From contig NZ_LT629752.1 in the NCBI RefSeq assembly GCF_900105145.1, positions 2,442,001 to 2,506,000 of the forward strand: 64,000 nt of DNA, read 5' to 3'. Numbering within the stretch: position 1 is the stretch's first letter; each line of letters begins with the position of its first letter. The notes beneath the pieces were generated by a model that did not search any database, was not told the DNA's origin, and saw nothing but the letters and a program-made list of their open reading frames with translations. Shown piece by piece: positions 27,432 through 36,462 of the stretch. The stretch is from Polaribacter sp. KT25b. GTDB lineage: Bacteria > Bacteroidota > Bacteroidia > Flavobacteriales > Flavobacteriaceae. Both the position numbers and the translations under genes were made by a program.

Positions 27432-29721
27432 AAAAACAGCTGCACAACCACCAGAAAAATTAACAGGAATTGAGCTTACTGATGTTCCAAAATCTTCTGT
27501 TGGTGTAAAAGCAATAAAATCTGCGTTAACACATGTAAAAGATGAAGTTGGCATTATAAAAGGGCTTAGTTTATTATCAAAATTAAATCAGAAAAATGGT
27601 TTTGATTGCCCAGGTTGTGCTTGGCCAGATCCTGATGAAAAACGTGCTTTTTTAGCTGAATATTGTGAAAACGGTGCAAAAGCTATTGCTGAAGAAGCAA
27701 CTAAAAATAAAGTTTCTCCCTTATTTTTTACAACACATTCCGTTGAAGAATTAGCAAAATTATCTGATTATGAAATTGGTAAAAGTGGGCGAATTACACA
27801 TCCTATGTATTTACCTGAAGGAAAAACACACTACGAAGAAATTTCTTGGGGAAAAGCTTTTAAACTGATTGCTGATGAATTAAATGGACTTGATTCTCCT
27901 GATGAAGCTATTTTTTACACATCTGGAAGAACCAGTAATGAAGCTGCTTTTTTGTATCAATTGTTTGTGCGTGAATTTGGGACAAATAATTTACCAGATT
28001 GTTCTAATATGTGCCACGAATCTAGTGGCGTAGCACTTTCTCAAACTTTAGGAATTGGTAAAGGCTCTGTAACTTTAGACGATTTTAATCATGCTGATTT
28101 GGTGATTGTAATTGGGCAAAATCCCGGTACAAATCATCCAAGAATGTTATCTGCTTTAAGCGAAACAAAAAAGAAAGGCGGTAAAATTATAACAATTAAT
28201 CCGTTGCCAGAAGTTGGATTAATGAATTATAAAGAGCCTCAAAATCCTTTAAAATGGTTAGGAAAAGGGCAAGATTTAACAGATTTGTTTTTGCAAGTAA
28301 AAATAAACGGAGATGTTGCTTTGTTAAAAATCATCTTAAAATTGATGAAAGAACAAGAGGATTTAAAACCAAATTCTGTTTTTAATCATCAATTTATCAA
28401 CGAAAAAACAGCGGGAATTGAAGACTTATTAAAAGATTTAGATACGTATTCTATTGATGAATTAGTACCTCAAACTGGTTTATCATTAAATGAAATAAAA
28501 AATGCCACAGAATTGATTATCAACAATGAAAAAATTATTATTTGTTGGGCAATGGGTTTAACACAACATAAAAATGGGGTTGATAATATTCGTGAAGTTG
28601 TAAATATTTTATTACTAAAAGGAAGTATTGGTAAAAAAGGAGCAGGAACTTGTCCTGTTCGTGGTCATTCTAATGTGCAAGGAGACAGAACTATGGGGAT
28701 TTGGGAAAGACCACCATCTTCATTTTTAGACAATTTAGAAAAAGAATTTAAGTTTAAAGCGCCTAGAAGATTTGGTTTTGATGTTGTTGAAGCTATCGAA
28801 GCCATGCATCAGAAAAAAGCAAAAGTATTTTTTGGAATGGGTGGTAATTTTGTTTCTGCAACGCCAGATACAGAATTTACTGCAGATGCTTTGCGCAATT
28901 GTAAATTAACGGTTCAAGTATCTACAAAATTAAATAGAAGTCATTTAATTACAGGTAAAAAAGCATTAATACTACCTTGTTTAGGGCGTTCTGAAAAAGA
29001 TTATCAAGTTACAGGAGAACAGTTTGTTTCTGTAGAAAATTCTATGGGAGTTGTACAGCAATCAAGAGGACATTTAGAACCTTGTTTTGATAAATTATTG
29101 AGCGAAACTGCTATTGTTGCCAATTTGGCTAACTTTACTTTAAAAAGATCGAACACAGATTGGATTGAGTTAATGTCTAATTATGATTTAATTAGAAGAA
29201 AAATTGAAGCTACAATTCCTGGTTTCGAAAACTATAATAAACGAGTTCGAATTAAAGGCGGATTTTATTTACCAAACAATGCAAGAGATAATAATTTTGA
29301 AACAACTAAAACCAATAAAGCTAATTTTAGTATTAATAAACCATCAGAAATTGAGTTAGAAAACAATCAATTTATAATGATGACAATTAGAACTCACGAT
29401 CAATTTAATACCACAATTTATGGTTTAAATGATAGATATAGAGGTGTTTTAAATGAAAGAAGAGTTGTTTTCATGAATCCGGATGACATGAAAACTTTAG
29501 GTTTACAAAAATTAGATTTGGTAGATTTAACGAGTCATTTTAATAACGAAAAAAGAGAGGCTAAAGGTTTTTTGGCAATTCCGTATAGTATTCCAAAACA
29601 ATGTACGGCTACTTATTTCCCTGAGGCAAATGTGTTAGTTCCGTTAAAAAGCAAAGCAGATATTAGCAATACACCTGCTTCAAAAACAGTAATTATTACT
29701 ATTAAAAAGAGAGAAATTTAA
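27424..29721 (+). CDS. FdhF/YdeP family molybdopterin oxidoreductase
   Basis: A 765-residue member of the molybdopterin enzyme family, FdhF/YdeP (FdhA-like) branch. GFDCPGCAWPDPDEK (about 59-73) has a CxxC in place of a typical 4Fe-4S motif. DCSNMCHESSGVAL (about 192-205), VIGQNPGTNHPRMLS and the C-terminal MMTIRTHDQFNTTIYGLNDR match this subgroup. It binds bis-MGD and probably acts in the cytoplasm, as no Tat signal is seen. FdhD upstream would sulfurate the cofactor. The substrate may be formate or another small acid and is not proven. Confidence 0.9.
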   Translation: MSKKTAAQPPEKLTGIELTDVPKSSVGVKAIKSALTHVKDEVGIIKGLSLLSKLNQKNGFDCPGCAWPDPDEKRAFLAEYCENGAKAIAEEATKNKVSPLFFTTHSVEELAKLSDYEIGKSGRITHPMYLPEGKTHYEEISWGKAFKLIADELNGLDSPDEAIFYTSGRTSNEAAFLYQLFVREFGTNNLPDCSNMCHESSGVALSQTLGIGKGSVTLDDFNHADLVIVIGQNPGTNHPRMLSALSETKKKGGKIITINPLPEVGLMNYKEPQNPLKWLGKGQDLTDLFLQVKINGDVALLKIILKLMKEQEDLKPNSVFNHQFINEKTAGIEDLLKDLDTYSIDELVPQTGLSLNEIKNATELIINNEKIIICWAMGLTQHKNGVDNIREVVNILLLKGSIGKKGAGTCPVRGHSNVQGDRTMGIWERPPSSFLDNLEKEFKFKAPRRFGFDVVEAIEAMHQKKAKVFFGMGGNFVSATPDTEFTADALRNCKLTVQVSTKLNRSHLITGKKALILPCLGRSEKDYQVTGEQFVSVENSMGVVQQSRGHLEPCFDKLLSETAIVANLANFTLKRSNTDWIELMSNYDLIRRKIEATIPGFENYNKRVRIKGGFYLPNNARDNNFETTKTNKANFSINKPSEIELENNQFIMMTIRTHDQFNTTIYGLNDRYRGVLNERRVVFMNPDDMKTLGLQKLDLVDLTSHFNNEKREAKGFLAIPYSIPKQCTATYFPEANVLVPLKSKADISNTPASKTVIITIKKREI

Positions 29722-29724
29722 TTT

Positions 29725-31263
29725 ATGAAAAAACATATTTTTTTATTCGCCATAGTATGTATAACTCAATTTATATATTCTCAAAATGATAATATCCCAG
29801 AAAAGAAAACTCAAAAAGGTTTCGGAAAAATAGATTTTCTTTCTATTAAAATGCCAGAAACTACAATTCCGAATGAATCTAATATGGGTTTTACTGGTAT
29901 TCATTATAACTTAATGATGAATGATTGGTCTTATGCTGGTTTAGGAATTTATGGTGCAGTTACTGGCGAAAGAGGTGGTTTCTTTACCTTGGGTATCAAT
30001 GCCGGAATTAAAAAATATTTTACCAATAATTTTTATCTAGATACTGGTTTTCACTTTGGCGGTGGCGGTGGTAAAAGTGCTCCTGATGGTGGTGGTGCAT
30101 TTATTTTACCACACTTTAATCTAGGTTATAACTTTAAAGATCTCTCTATTAATTCGGGTTGGAGTTATGTTAACTTTTTTGACGGAGGCGAAATCAAAGG
30201 ACATCAATTAAATGTAGGCTTAGAAATTCCTTTAGACTTTTCGTATGCTGATTATGACGTTGCTGAAAATGACTATAGTTTTGATGGTTTACAAAAATCA
30301 AATTGGAATGTAAATTCTAAAAAATCATCGCTCATGCTTCATCTAAATAATTTAGAAATTAAAGGAGATGATACAAATAAAAATGTTCAAAATTTTGGTA
30401 GAGCAACGATAAGATTGGCAGGTTTTGAAATTGCTTCTTATCTTTCTAAAAACTGGTTTACTTTTGTAAAATTCGATGGCGCTTACGATGGTATAAAAGC
30501 GGGTTATATGGATGTGTTTTTAGGGGGAGGATATCACTTACCTTTTAATAAAAACCGAACCAATATTCTTGCTAAATTTGGAGTTGGCGCTGGTGGCGGT
30601 GGTGGCGTAGATTCGCAAGGCGGGTTTTTAATTTATCCAGATATTTCAATTGAACAGAAAATTTTTGATGCATTTTTTATATCCGTGAATAAAGGCTATG
30701 TAATGTCGCCTAATTCTCATTTTTATACTTCTTCTTATGGTCTTGGTTTAAAATATTATGTAGAAAGAAATGGTATTATTTCTGATGAAAATTCGTTTTC
30801 AGAAGGTATTTTTAAAGGCATCGAAGTAATTACGAAACAAGACCTTTATTTTAATGCTAAAAGAGATGGAGAACCTACAGAAGATATGCATCAAATATCT
30901 GTACAAATTAATTTTGACTTAAATAAAAACCTTTACATTGCTGGTCAAACTTCTTTTGCTAACTTTGGTAATGCGGGTGCTTATGCAGAAGGAATTGTTG
31001 GTCTTGGCATGCAAACAAATCCTTTTATAAATGATAAAACTAGCTTTTTTGCACAAGTTTTAGGTGGTGCTGCTGGTGGTGGAGATATTAGCACAGGAGA
31101 AGGTTTTATTGTAAAACCTAGTGCTGGTTTTAATTATCAATTAAATAATACATTAAGCCTAAGAACAGCTGCTGGTTATGTTAAAGCAAAAGGCGGTGAC
31201 TTAAGTAGCCCTTTTATAAATTTAGGAATAAAATATAATCTATCATTTTTAAAAATGAATTGA
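29725..31263 (+). CDS. Putative outer-membrane beta-barrel protein
   Basis: A 512-residue protein with a signal peptide (MKKHIFLFAIVCITQFIYSQ) and alternating glycine/aromatic-rich strands (GLGIYGAVTGERGGFFTLGI, GGGGGKSAPDGGGAF and a similar GAGGGGGVDSQGGFLIYPD). The C-terminus ends in PFINLGIKYNLSFLKMN, typical of barrel closing strands. The glycine-rich patterns recur about three times, suggesting internal duplication. The family is not recognised. It follows the molybdoenzyme gene after three bases, so it is probably in its operon, though any link to its function is unknown. Confidence 0.75.
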   Translation: MKKHIFLFAIVCITQFIYSQNDNIPEKKTQKGFGKIDFLSIKMPETTIPNESNMGFTGIHYNLMMNDWSYAGLGIYGAVTGERGGFFTLGINAGIKKYFTNNFYLDTGFHFGGGGGKSAPDGGGAFILPHFNLGYNFKDLSINSGWSYVNFFDGGEIKGHQLNVGLEIPLDFSYADYDVAENDYSFDGLQKSNWNVNSKKSSLMLHLNNLEIKGDDTNKNVQNFGRATIRLAGFEIASYLSKNWFTFVKFDGAYDGIKAGYMDVFLGGGYHLPFNKNRTNILAKFGVGAGGGGGVDSQGGFLIYPDISIEQKIFDAFFISVNKGYVMSPNSHFYTSSYGLGLKYYVERNGIISDENSFSEGIFKGIEVITKQDLYFNAKRDGEPTEDMHQISVQINFDLNKNLYIAGQTSFANFGNAGAYAEGIVGLGMQTNPFINDKTSFFAQVLGGAAGGGDISTGEGFIVKPSAGFNYQLNNTLSLRTAAGYVKAKGGDLSSPFINLGIKYNLSFLKMN

Positions 31264-31303
31264 TAAAAAAAGCTTATTTTTAAAGAATAAAACCCCAATT
31301 AAC

Positions 31304-32938
31304 ATGAAGAATAAGAGCTTCCTTTTATTTATTTCTTTACTTTTTATTCATATTTTAACGATCAATTCGCAAGACATTAATATTATTCCTAAACCTCAAG
31401 AATTTTCTTTTGATAAAGGCAATGTTGTTATTAATGAAAACACCATTATAATTCATACATCAGAAAGTAATGCATCAGCAAAAACATTACAAAACTATTT
31501 TAAAGATGTCTATGAATTAGACATAAAATCAACAGAGTTTCAAAGCTTAAAAAAGAATTCCATCCATTTTAAAATGGATGAAAGCATTGTAAATGAAGGC
31601 TATGAATTATCAATTTCTGATGGAGAAATTACCATTTGTGCTTTAAATGATAAAGGGTGGTTTTATGCGGTGCAAAGTTTAATTCAGTATTGTTCTTCCA
31701 ATTCTTATTTTTCTAAATATGAAAAATCAATAAAACTAAAAGAGGTTACAATAAAAGATGCGCCAAGATTTAAATGGAGAGCTTTTATGTTAGATGAAGC
31801 CAGACATTTTAAAGGAATGCAGCAAGTAAAAATGCTGTTAGATGAAATGGCTTTATTAAAAATGAATGTTTTTCATTGGCATTTAGTAGACGATCAAGGT
31901 TGGAGAATTGAAATTAAAAAATACCCAAAACTTACACAAATCGGTTCTAAAAGAAAAAGCACGCAAATTGGCCCTTTACAATGGGAAAGTCCTATTCAAT
32001 CTGCAGAACCACATGAAGGTTTTTATACACAAGATCAAATAAAAGAAATTATAAAATATGCGTCTGATAGACATATAACCATTGTACCAGAAATAGAAAT
32101 GCCTGGTCATTCTACTGCAGCAATTGCTTCTTATTCTTGGTTGGGAACCTCTAAAGAAGAAATAGAAGTACCTATTAAATTTGGCGTTGGCAAAGATGTG
32201 TATGATGTATCAAATCCTAAAGTAATTCAGTTTTTAACAGATGTTTTAGATGAGGTAATGGCGCTTTTTCCATCCGAAGTAATTCATATTGGCGGCGATG
32301 AAGTAAAGTATAATCATTGGAAAAATTCTGCTGCTGTAAAAACATATATGAAAGAAAAAAACTTAAAAACTCCTGCAGATTTACAAGTGTATTTTACAAA
32401 TAATATATCTAACTATTTACAAGGTAAAGGCAAACGAATGATGGGTTGGAACGAAATTATGGGGCATAATCTGCATTTTTATCAAGATAAAAAAGACACA
32501 GAAACTACGCAAAAATTAGCAAAAGAAACCATTGTACATTTCTGGAAAGGTGATAATGAATTATTAACAACTGCGGCAAGTAATGGTTACGAAATTGTAA
32601 ATTCGCTCCACTCCTACACGTATTTAGATTATACATATAACGTTTTACCACTATCTAAAGCATATTCTTTTGATCCGGTTCCAGAAAAATTAGATGTAAA
32701 ATATCATGATAAAATTATTGGTTTAGGCGCACAAATGTGGGGAGAATGGATTCCTACAAATGGTGAAATGCATTTTAAAGTTTTTCCTAGAATTGCAGCC
32801 TATGCAGAAATTGGCTGGACAAGAAAAGAAAACAAAGACTTCGCTGCTTTTACATCGGCTTTAAAACATTTACAAAAAAGATGGACAGCAAAAGGCATTT
32901 ATTTTGCTACGGATGAATTTGTAGAAAAAAAGAAATAA
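31304..32938 (+). CDS. Beta-N-acetylhexosaminidase (GH20), secreted
   Basis: A 544-residue secreted GH20 enzyme with a signal peptide (MKNKSFLLFISLLFIHILTINSQ). An N-terminal alpha/beta domain (about residues 25-145) precedes the TIM barrel. APRFKWRAFMLDEARHF, MNVFHWHLVDDQGWRIEIKK and VIHIGGDEVKYNHW are the family motifs. The adjacent D-E pair in GGDE is the catalytic substrate-assisted pair. It removes terminal GlcNAc or GalNAc from glycans. It is followed three bases later by a GHMP kinase gene and then a nucleotidyltransferase, making an amino-sugar salvage cassette. Confidence 0.92.
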   Translation: MKNKSFLLFISLLFIHILTINSQDINIIPKPQEFSFDKGNVVINENTIIIHTSESNASAKTLQNYFKDVYELDIKSTEFQSLKKNSIHFKMDESIVNEGYELSISDGEITICALNDKGWFYAVQSLIQYCSSNSYFSKYEKSIKLKEVTIKDAPRFKWRAFMLDEARHFKGMQQVKMLLDEMALLKMNVFHWHLVDDQGWRIEIKKYPKLTQIGSKRKSTQIGPLQWESPIQSAEPHEGFYTQDQIKEIIKYASDRHITIVPEIEMPGHSTAAIASYSWLGTSKEEIEVPIKFGVGKDVYDVSNPKVIQFLTDVLDEVMALFPSEVIHIGGDEVKYNHWKNSAAVKTYMKEKNLKTPADLQVYFTNNISNYLQGKGKRMMGWNEIMGHNLHFYQDKKDTETTQKLAKETIVHFWKGDNELLTTAASNGYEIVNSLHSYTYLDYTYNVLPLSKAYSFDPVPEKLDVKYHDKIIGLGAQMWGEWIPTNGEMHFKVFPRIAAYAEIGWTRKENKDFAAFTSALKHLQKRWTAKGIYFATDEFVEKKK

Positions 32939-32941
32939 TAG

Positions 32942-34018
32942 ATGACAGAAATCATATCAATTGCGCCCGGTAGAACTTGCTTATTTGGCGATCATCAAGA
33001 TTATTTAGGCTTGCCAATTATTGCTTGTGCTATTAACAGGCATATTACCTTAAAAGCCATCAAAAATAATTCAGATACATTTACTATTGATTTGCCAGAC
33101 ATCAACCAAAAGCGAACAATTGCTGTTTTTGATGAACATTTAATTCTTGAAAAGGAGGATTTTATTATTGCTGCTTTACGGGTTTTAAAAAGAAATAATT
33201 GTGTACCAACTTGTGGTTACGATATTGTAATTACAGGTACAATACCAATAAACGCAGGCACTTCTAGCTCTTCTGCTTTAACAATTTCTTGGATACAGTT
33301 TTTATTAAAAGCTTATGGCCCTAAAGAACTATTAACTCCAGAAATTATTTCTAAACTAGCACATGAAGCAGAAGTTTTAGAGTTTAATGCGCCTGGAGGA
33401 AAAATGGATCATTACAGTATTGGTTTAGGAAATATTATTTATTTAGAAACTGGAAATCATTTTTCGTATCAAGTTTTACAAAAACCTTTGTCTGGTTTAA
33501 TTATGGCAGAATCTGGCGTACCAAAAGAAACCTTAGGATTGTTAAAAAGACTAAAAGAAAACTCATGGAAAGCTATTGATGTAGTAGCTAAAAATGTAAA
33601 AAACTTTGAACTTGAAAAAGCTAAACTTAAAGATTTAGAAATGTATCTTTCTTTTTTATCAGACGATTTAAAACCCTATTTTGAAGCTGCTATTGGTAAT
33701 TTTGATGTAACAAAAAAAGCCCTTTTAGAATTTAAAAAAGAGGAATTAAATTTGGTTGAAATTGGCAATTTAATGAATCAACATCATCATTATTTAAAAA
33801 ACCTTTTAAAAATTACGGTGCCAAAAATTGATGCCATGATTGACGCTGCTTTAGAAGCGGGTGCTTATGGAGCTAAAATTGTAGGTTCTGGTGGTGGTGG
33901 AAGTATTGCTGCTTTAGCACCCAAAAATAAAGAACAAAAAATTATAGATGCTATTTTAAAAGCAGGCGCTAAAGATGCGTATGCTGTCTCCGTTGATAAA
34001 GGTGCACGTATTTTATAA
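32942..34018 (+). CDS. GHMP kinase (galactokinase-like sugar kinase)
   Basis: A 358-residue GHMP kinase. SIAPGRTCLFGDHQDYLGLP (about 6-25) is motif 1 of the galactokinase side of the family. PINAGTSSSSALTISWIQF (about 104-122) is the ATP-binding motif 2. AKIVGSGGGGSIAALAP (about 317-333) is motif 3. The enzyme phosphorylates a sugar at C1 in the cytoplasm. The gene order, hexosaminidase then kinase then nucleotidyltransferase, suggests an N-acetylhexosamine or related sugar. It could instead be a galactokinase or fucokinase relative. Confidence 0.85.
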   Translation: MTEIISIAPGRTCLFGDHQDYLGLPIIACAINRHITLKAIKNNSDTFTIDLPDINQKRTIAVFDEHLILEKEDFIIAALRVLKRNNCVPTCGYDIVITGTIPINAGTSSSSALTISWIQFLLKAYGPKELLTPEIISKLAHEAEVLEFNAPGGKMDHYSIGLGNIIYLETGNHFSYQVLQKPLSGLIMAESGVPKETLGLLKRLKENSWKAIDVVAKNVKNFELEKAKLKDLEMYLSFLSDDLKPYFEAAIGNFDVTKKALLEFKKEELNLVEIGNLMNQHHHYLKNLLKITVPKIDAMIDAALEAGAYGAKIVGSGGGGSIAALAPKNKEQKIIDAILKAGAKDAYAVSVDKGARIL

Positions 34019-34039
34019 ACAACTATTTAAACAAAAAAC

Positions 34040-34918
34040 ATGAACGATAACTTACTTATTTTAGCTGGTGGAATGTCTTCTAGAATGAAAAGCCCATCAA
34101 CATCAAATTTAATAAACAAAGAAGTTGAAAACCAAGCAAATGTTAGAAGTAAAAGTTTAATAAGTGTTGGCAATCAAGGTAGGCCATTAATGGACTACCT
34201 TTTATATAATGCTAAAAAAGCAGGCTACAAAAACATTTATATTGTAATCAATGAAAAAGGTGGTTTATTTAAAGAGTTTTACGGTAAAAAAACAGCCAAT
34301 AACAATTTTAACGGATTAAATATTTCTTTTGCAACACAATACATTCCTACAGATAGAGTAAAACCTTTTGGAACTGCAGATGCTGTTTTTCAAGCAATTG
34401 AACAATTCAAAGACCTACAATCTAAACAATTTACAGTCTGTAATAGTGATAATTTATATTCAGAAAAAGCATTAAGAATGCTTAGAGAAACTTCTAGTTC
34501 TAATGCTTTTATTAGTTATAATAGAGATGGTTTAGAATTCTCTTTAGAAAAAATTTTAAAATTTGCTGTTGTTCAATTAGATCGCAAAAATTATTTGCAA
34601 AATATTATTGAAAAACCATCTTTAGAAACTGCCAATAGTTATAAAGATACTTTAGGCAAAATTAGAGTAAGCATGAATATTTTTAAATTGGATGGAAAAA
34701 TGATGTATCCTTATTTAAAAAACTGTCCTGTGCATCCTGTAAGAGACGAAAAAGAATTACCAAGTGCCATTTTAAATATGGTTAAAGAACATTCTAATGC
34801 AGTGTTAGGCATTCCGCTTTCTGAACATGTGCCCGATTTAACGGCAAAAGACGACATTATTATTATTAAAGAATATTTAAAAAAACACTATCCAACACTA
34901 TTAAACTGGGCTAATTAA
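34040..34918 (+). CDS. Sugar-phosphate nucleotidyltransferase
   Basis: A 292-residue protein. LLILAGGMSSRMKSP (about residues 4-18) is the nucleotide-binding G-G-x-x-x-R-M motif of sugar nucleotidyltransferases. VKPFGTADAVFQAIE and FTVCNSDNLYSE (about 128-139) carry the substrate and metal-binding aspartates. A later IIEKPS segment is also typical. It would couple the sugar-1-phosphate made by the upstream kinase to a nucleotide. It is the last gene of the cassette, 21 bases after the kinase. A weak nested hairpin at 34940-34982 follows. Confidence 0.83.
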   Translation: MNDNLLILAGGMSSRMKSPSTSNLINKEVENQANVRSKSLISVGNQGRPLMDYLLYNAKKAGYKNIYIVINEKGGLFKEFYGKKTANNNFNGLNISFATQYIPTDRVKPFGTADAVFQAIEQFKDLQSKQFTVCNSDNLYSEKALRMLRETSSSNAFISYNRDGLEFSLEKILKFAVVQLDRKNYLQNIIEKPSLETANSYKDTLGKIRVSMNIFKLDGKMMYPYLKNCPVHPVRDEKELPSAILNMVKEHSNAVLGIPLSEHVPDLTAKDDIIIIKEYLKKHYPTLLNWAN

Positions 34919-35079
34919 TTGTATTACAACAACTAATTTAAAGCATAAAATGTAATAAATTGCTTTATAAGCAATATGCTTAATTTATAGTTAATTATAA
35001 AAATAAATAGTTTTTTTTTGTTCTAGTACCTTTTATTTTACTAAATTTACTTATTACTAACCCCCAAACCCCCCAAGTT

Positions 35080-35298
35080 ATGGACACTAAAACCATAAAA
35101 ATAGTATCAATTATTTTAATTACATCAATTATTTTATTTTTTTCTGGTAAGCATTTAATGATTATTAGTGAAGTGAACACCTTATATGACGGCCTCATGG
35201 TGATGCTTTTCTTTTTATCGTTATTTCCTTTTCTAAGTCTTTCTGCTGTTTTATTCTTTAAAATTTTAAAGAGTTTTTCTCGTATTAAGCTTTTTTAG
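35080..35298 (+). CDS. 72-aa two-span membrane protein, paralogue A
   Basis: A 72-residue protein with two hydrophobic spans (about residues 7-26 and 40-64) separated by GKHLMIISEVNTLYDG, and a basic tail (KILKSFSRIKLF). It shares the pattern FFxxGKxLxxxxxxNxxxDxxxxMLFFxS with the 68-aa protein at 35817. The upstream region has an unusual C-rich run (35060-35076, CCCCC and CCCCCC tracts) in AT-rich surroundings. No known family is recognised. A strong terminator follows. Confidence 0.65.
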   Translation: MDTKTIKIVSIILITSIILFFSGKHLMIISEVNTLYDGLMVMLFFLSLFPFLSLSAVLFFKILKSFSRIKLF

Positions 35299-35320
35299 AA
35301 AAAAAATATAACTATTACAC

Positions 35321-35367
35321 AAGTTCGAGTATTCTGATTAAACTCAAACATACTCGAACTTTTTTTT
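35321..35367 (+). terminator. Terminator after paralogue A
   Basis: AAGTTCGAGTAT (35321-35332) and ATACTCGAACTT (35350-35361) form a 12-bp perfect stem around a 17-base loop, followed by T-rich sequence. Confidence 0.8.
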
Positions 35368-35816
35368 ATTTACTACTCTGCAACGAATCTTACCATTATT
35401 CTTTAATTTTAAAGACTATTTATAAAATTAAGAAGTAATATTTACACAAATTTAAAGCTGTATTTATTATTGATTTTTTTACTTATAAATTTAAGTCGCT
35501 TTCAATTAAATTTATAAAAGTAAAAAGCACTAAAACTATCGTTTTTTACACATACATTAGATTACAAAACCTCTTTAAATTATTTGTGTTTAAAAATATT
35601 TATCACACTAAAAAAAAAACCTACACCACTTATAAACAATACATTACACAGAAATTCATTATAATACATTTTCCTTAATCTTTATGAAATGTTTTTTCAT
35701 CTAAATGAAATTGTTTTTCATCTAAAGTTTAAAATAATAGGTGTTTTTTATCTGATCTTTACATAAGAAATATAACAAAAACACTTCTTTTTTATAAACA
35801 TTTTAAATTTTAAGTT
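35368..35816. other. Intergenic region with a tandem double hairpin
   Basis: About 450 bases with no coding frame of note. The only clear structure is a 21-base direct repeat (35684-35704 and 35705-35725), each copy itself a hairpin ATGAAA/TTTCAT. It lies about 90 bases before paralogue B and could be an operator or leader element for it. Confidence 0.5.
35684..35725 (+). repeat. Tandem 21-bp direct repeat, each unit a hairpin
   Basis: Two adjacent 21-base units: ATGAAATG, TTTTTTCATCTAA and ATGAAATTG, TTTTTCATCTAA. Each begins ATGAAA and contains TTTCAT, so each can fold back on itself. Confidence 0.7.
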
Positions 35817-36023
35817 ATGTACAAAGACACACTTCAACAAATTATTTTTTTTATTATCTCATCTGTAGTCTTTTTTAAAACAGGTAAAGCATTAATTACA
35901 CTAAATGGTATTAATTCATTTTTAGACTTTGGTATTATTATGCTATTCTTTGTTTCATTCGTATTTTTTATAAATTTTCTTTTACGCTTATTTCATAAAC
36001 TAATAAATGCATTTAGCTTTTAG
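35817..36023 (+). CDS. 68-aa two-span membrane protein, paralogue B
   Basis: A 68-residue protein with two hydrophobic stretches (about residues 7-22 and 37-58) flanking GKALITLNGINSFLDFGI. It resembles the 72-aa protein at 35080 in length, topology and the conserved GKxL, N, D and MLFF positions, so the two look like paralogues. The ATG at 35817 is the only good start. No known family is recognised. Confidence 0.6.
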   Translation: MYKDTLQQIIFFIISSVVFFKTGKALITLNGINSFLDFGIIMLFFVSFVFFINFLLRLFHKLINAFSF

Positions 36024-36255
36024 CAACTATTTTAACTATTTACGAAAACTTTTTACTTCTTATTTTAGTTAAAAACGAGTGCGCTACAAAGCTATTTTGA
36101 GTGACTTCTGAGTCTCTTTTTTACAAAAAAAAGTTGTTTATATGCTGGTTTAATACACTAAAACTAGGACAAAATACTGCGCTCTATTTTTACATTGGGG
36201 TTAGAGAAGTCTAAAAAAATGATATTTTTTATCTAAAATAACCTTTATAGAAACT

Positions 36256-36374
36256 GCTAATAAGCAATTTTTAAAAGCTTACAAGGTTTGATGCAAAAGC
36301 TTACAAGGTTTTAAGCATGTGCTTATAAGGAATGTGCTAAAACCTTATAAGGTTTTACCCACTTGCTTATAAGC
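36256..36374. repeat. 22-bp periodic array of CTTAYAAG palindromes
   Basis: Five near-palindromic cores begin at 36277, 36299, 36321, 36343 and 36365: GCTTACAAGG, GCTTACAAGG, GCTTATAAGG, CCTTATAAGG and GCTTATAAGC. The spacing is exactly 22 bases each time. A sixth, degenerate unit (GCTAATAAGC) starts at 36256. The array sits between the ends of the two convergent genes (paralogue B and the HU-like gene). Confidence 0.8.
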
Positions 36375-36404
36375 AGTTATTGGTTTTACAGTTAATTTTG
36401 GACA

Positions 36405-36439
36405 AATAAAAACCCCAATAACACTAGTTATTGAGGTTT
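36405..36439 (-). terminator. Terminator of the HU-like gene
   Basis: AACCCCAATAAC (36411-36422) and GTTATTGAGGTT (36427-36438) form a stem with one mismatch and a four-base loop. On the minus strand it is followed by TTTTTATTT. It lies 24 bases after the stop of the HU-like gene. Confidence 0.8.
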
Positions 36440-36462
36440 ATAAAATAATAAAAAAATTAAAA

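Noticed and set aside
34940..34982. Terminator after the nucleotidyltransferase gene
   Set aside because: A nested hairpin is visible (AAGCAT/ATGCTT and ATTGCTT/AAGCAAT) but lacks a clear T-run, so it is only mentioned with the gene.
36277..36374. CRISPR-like array with 22-bp period
   Set aside because: Only a 10-base core is conserved and the intervals are 12 bases, too short for spacers.
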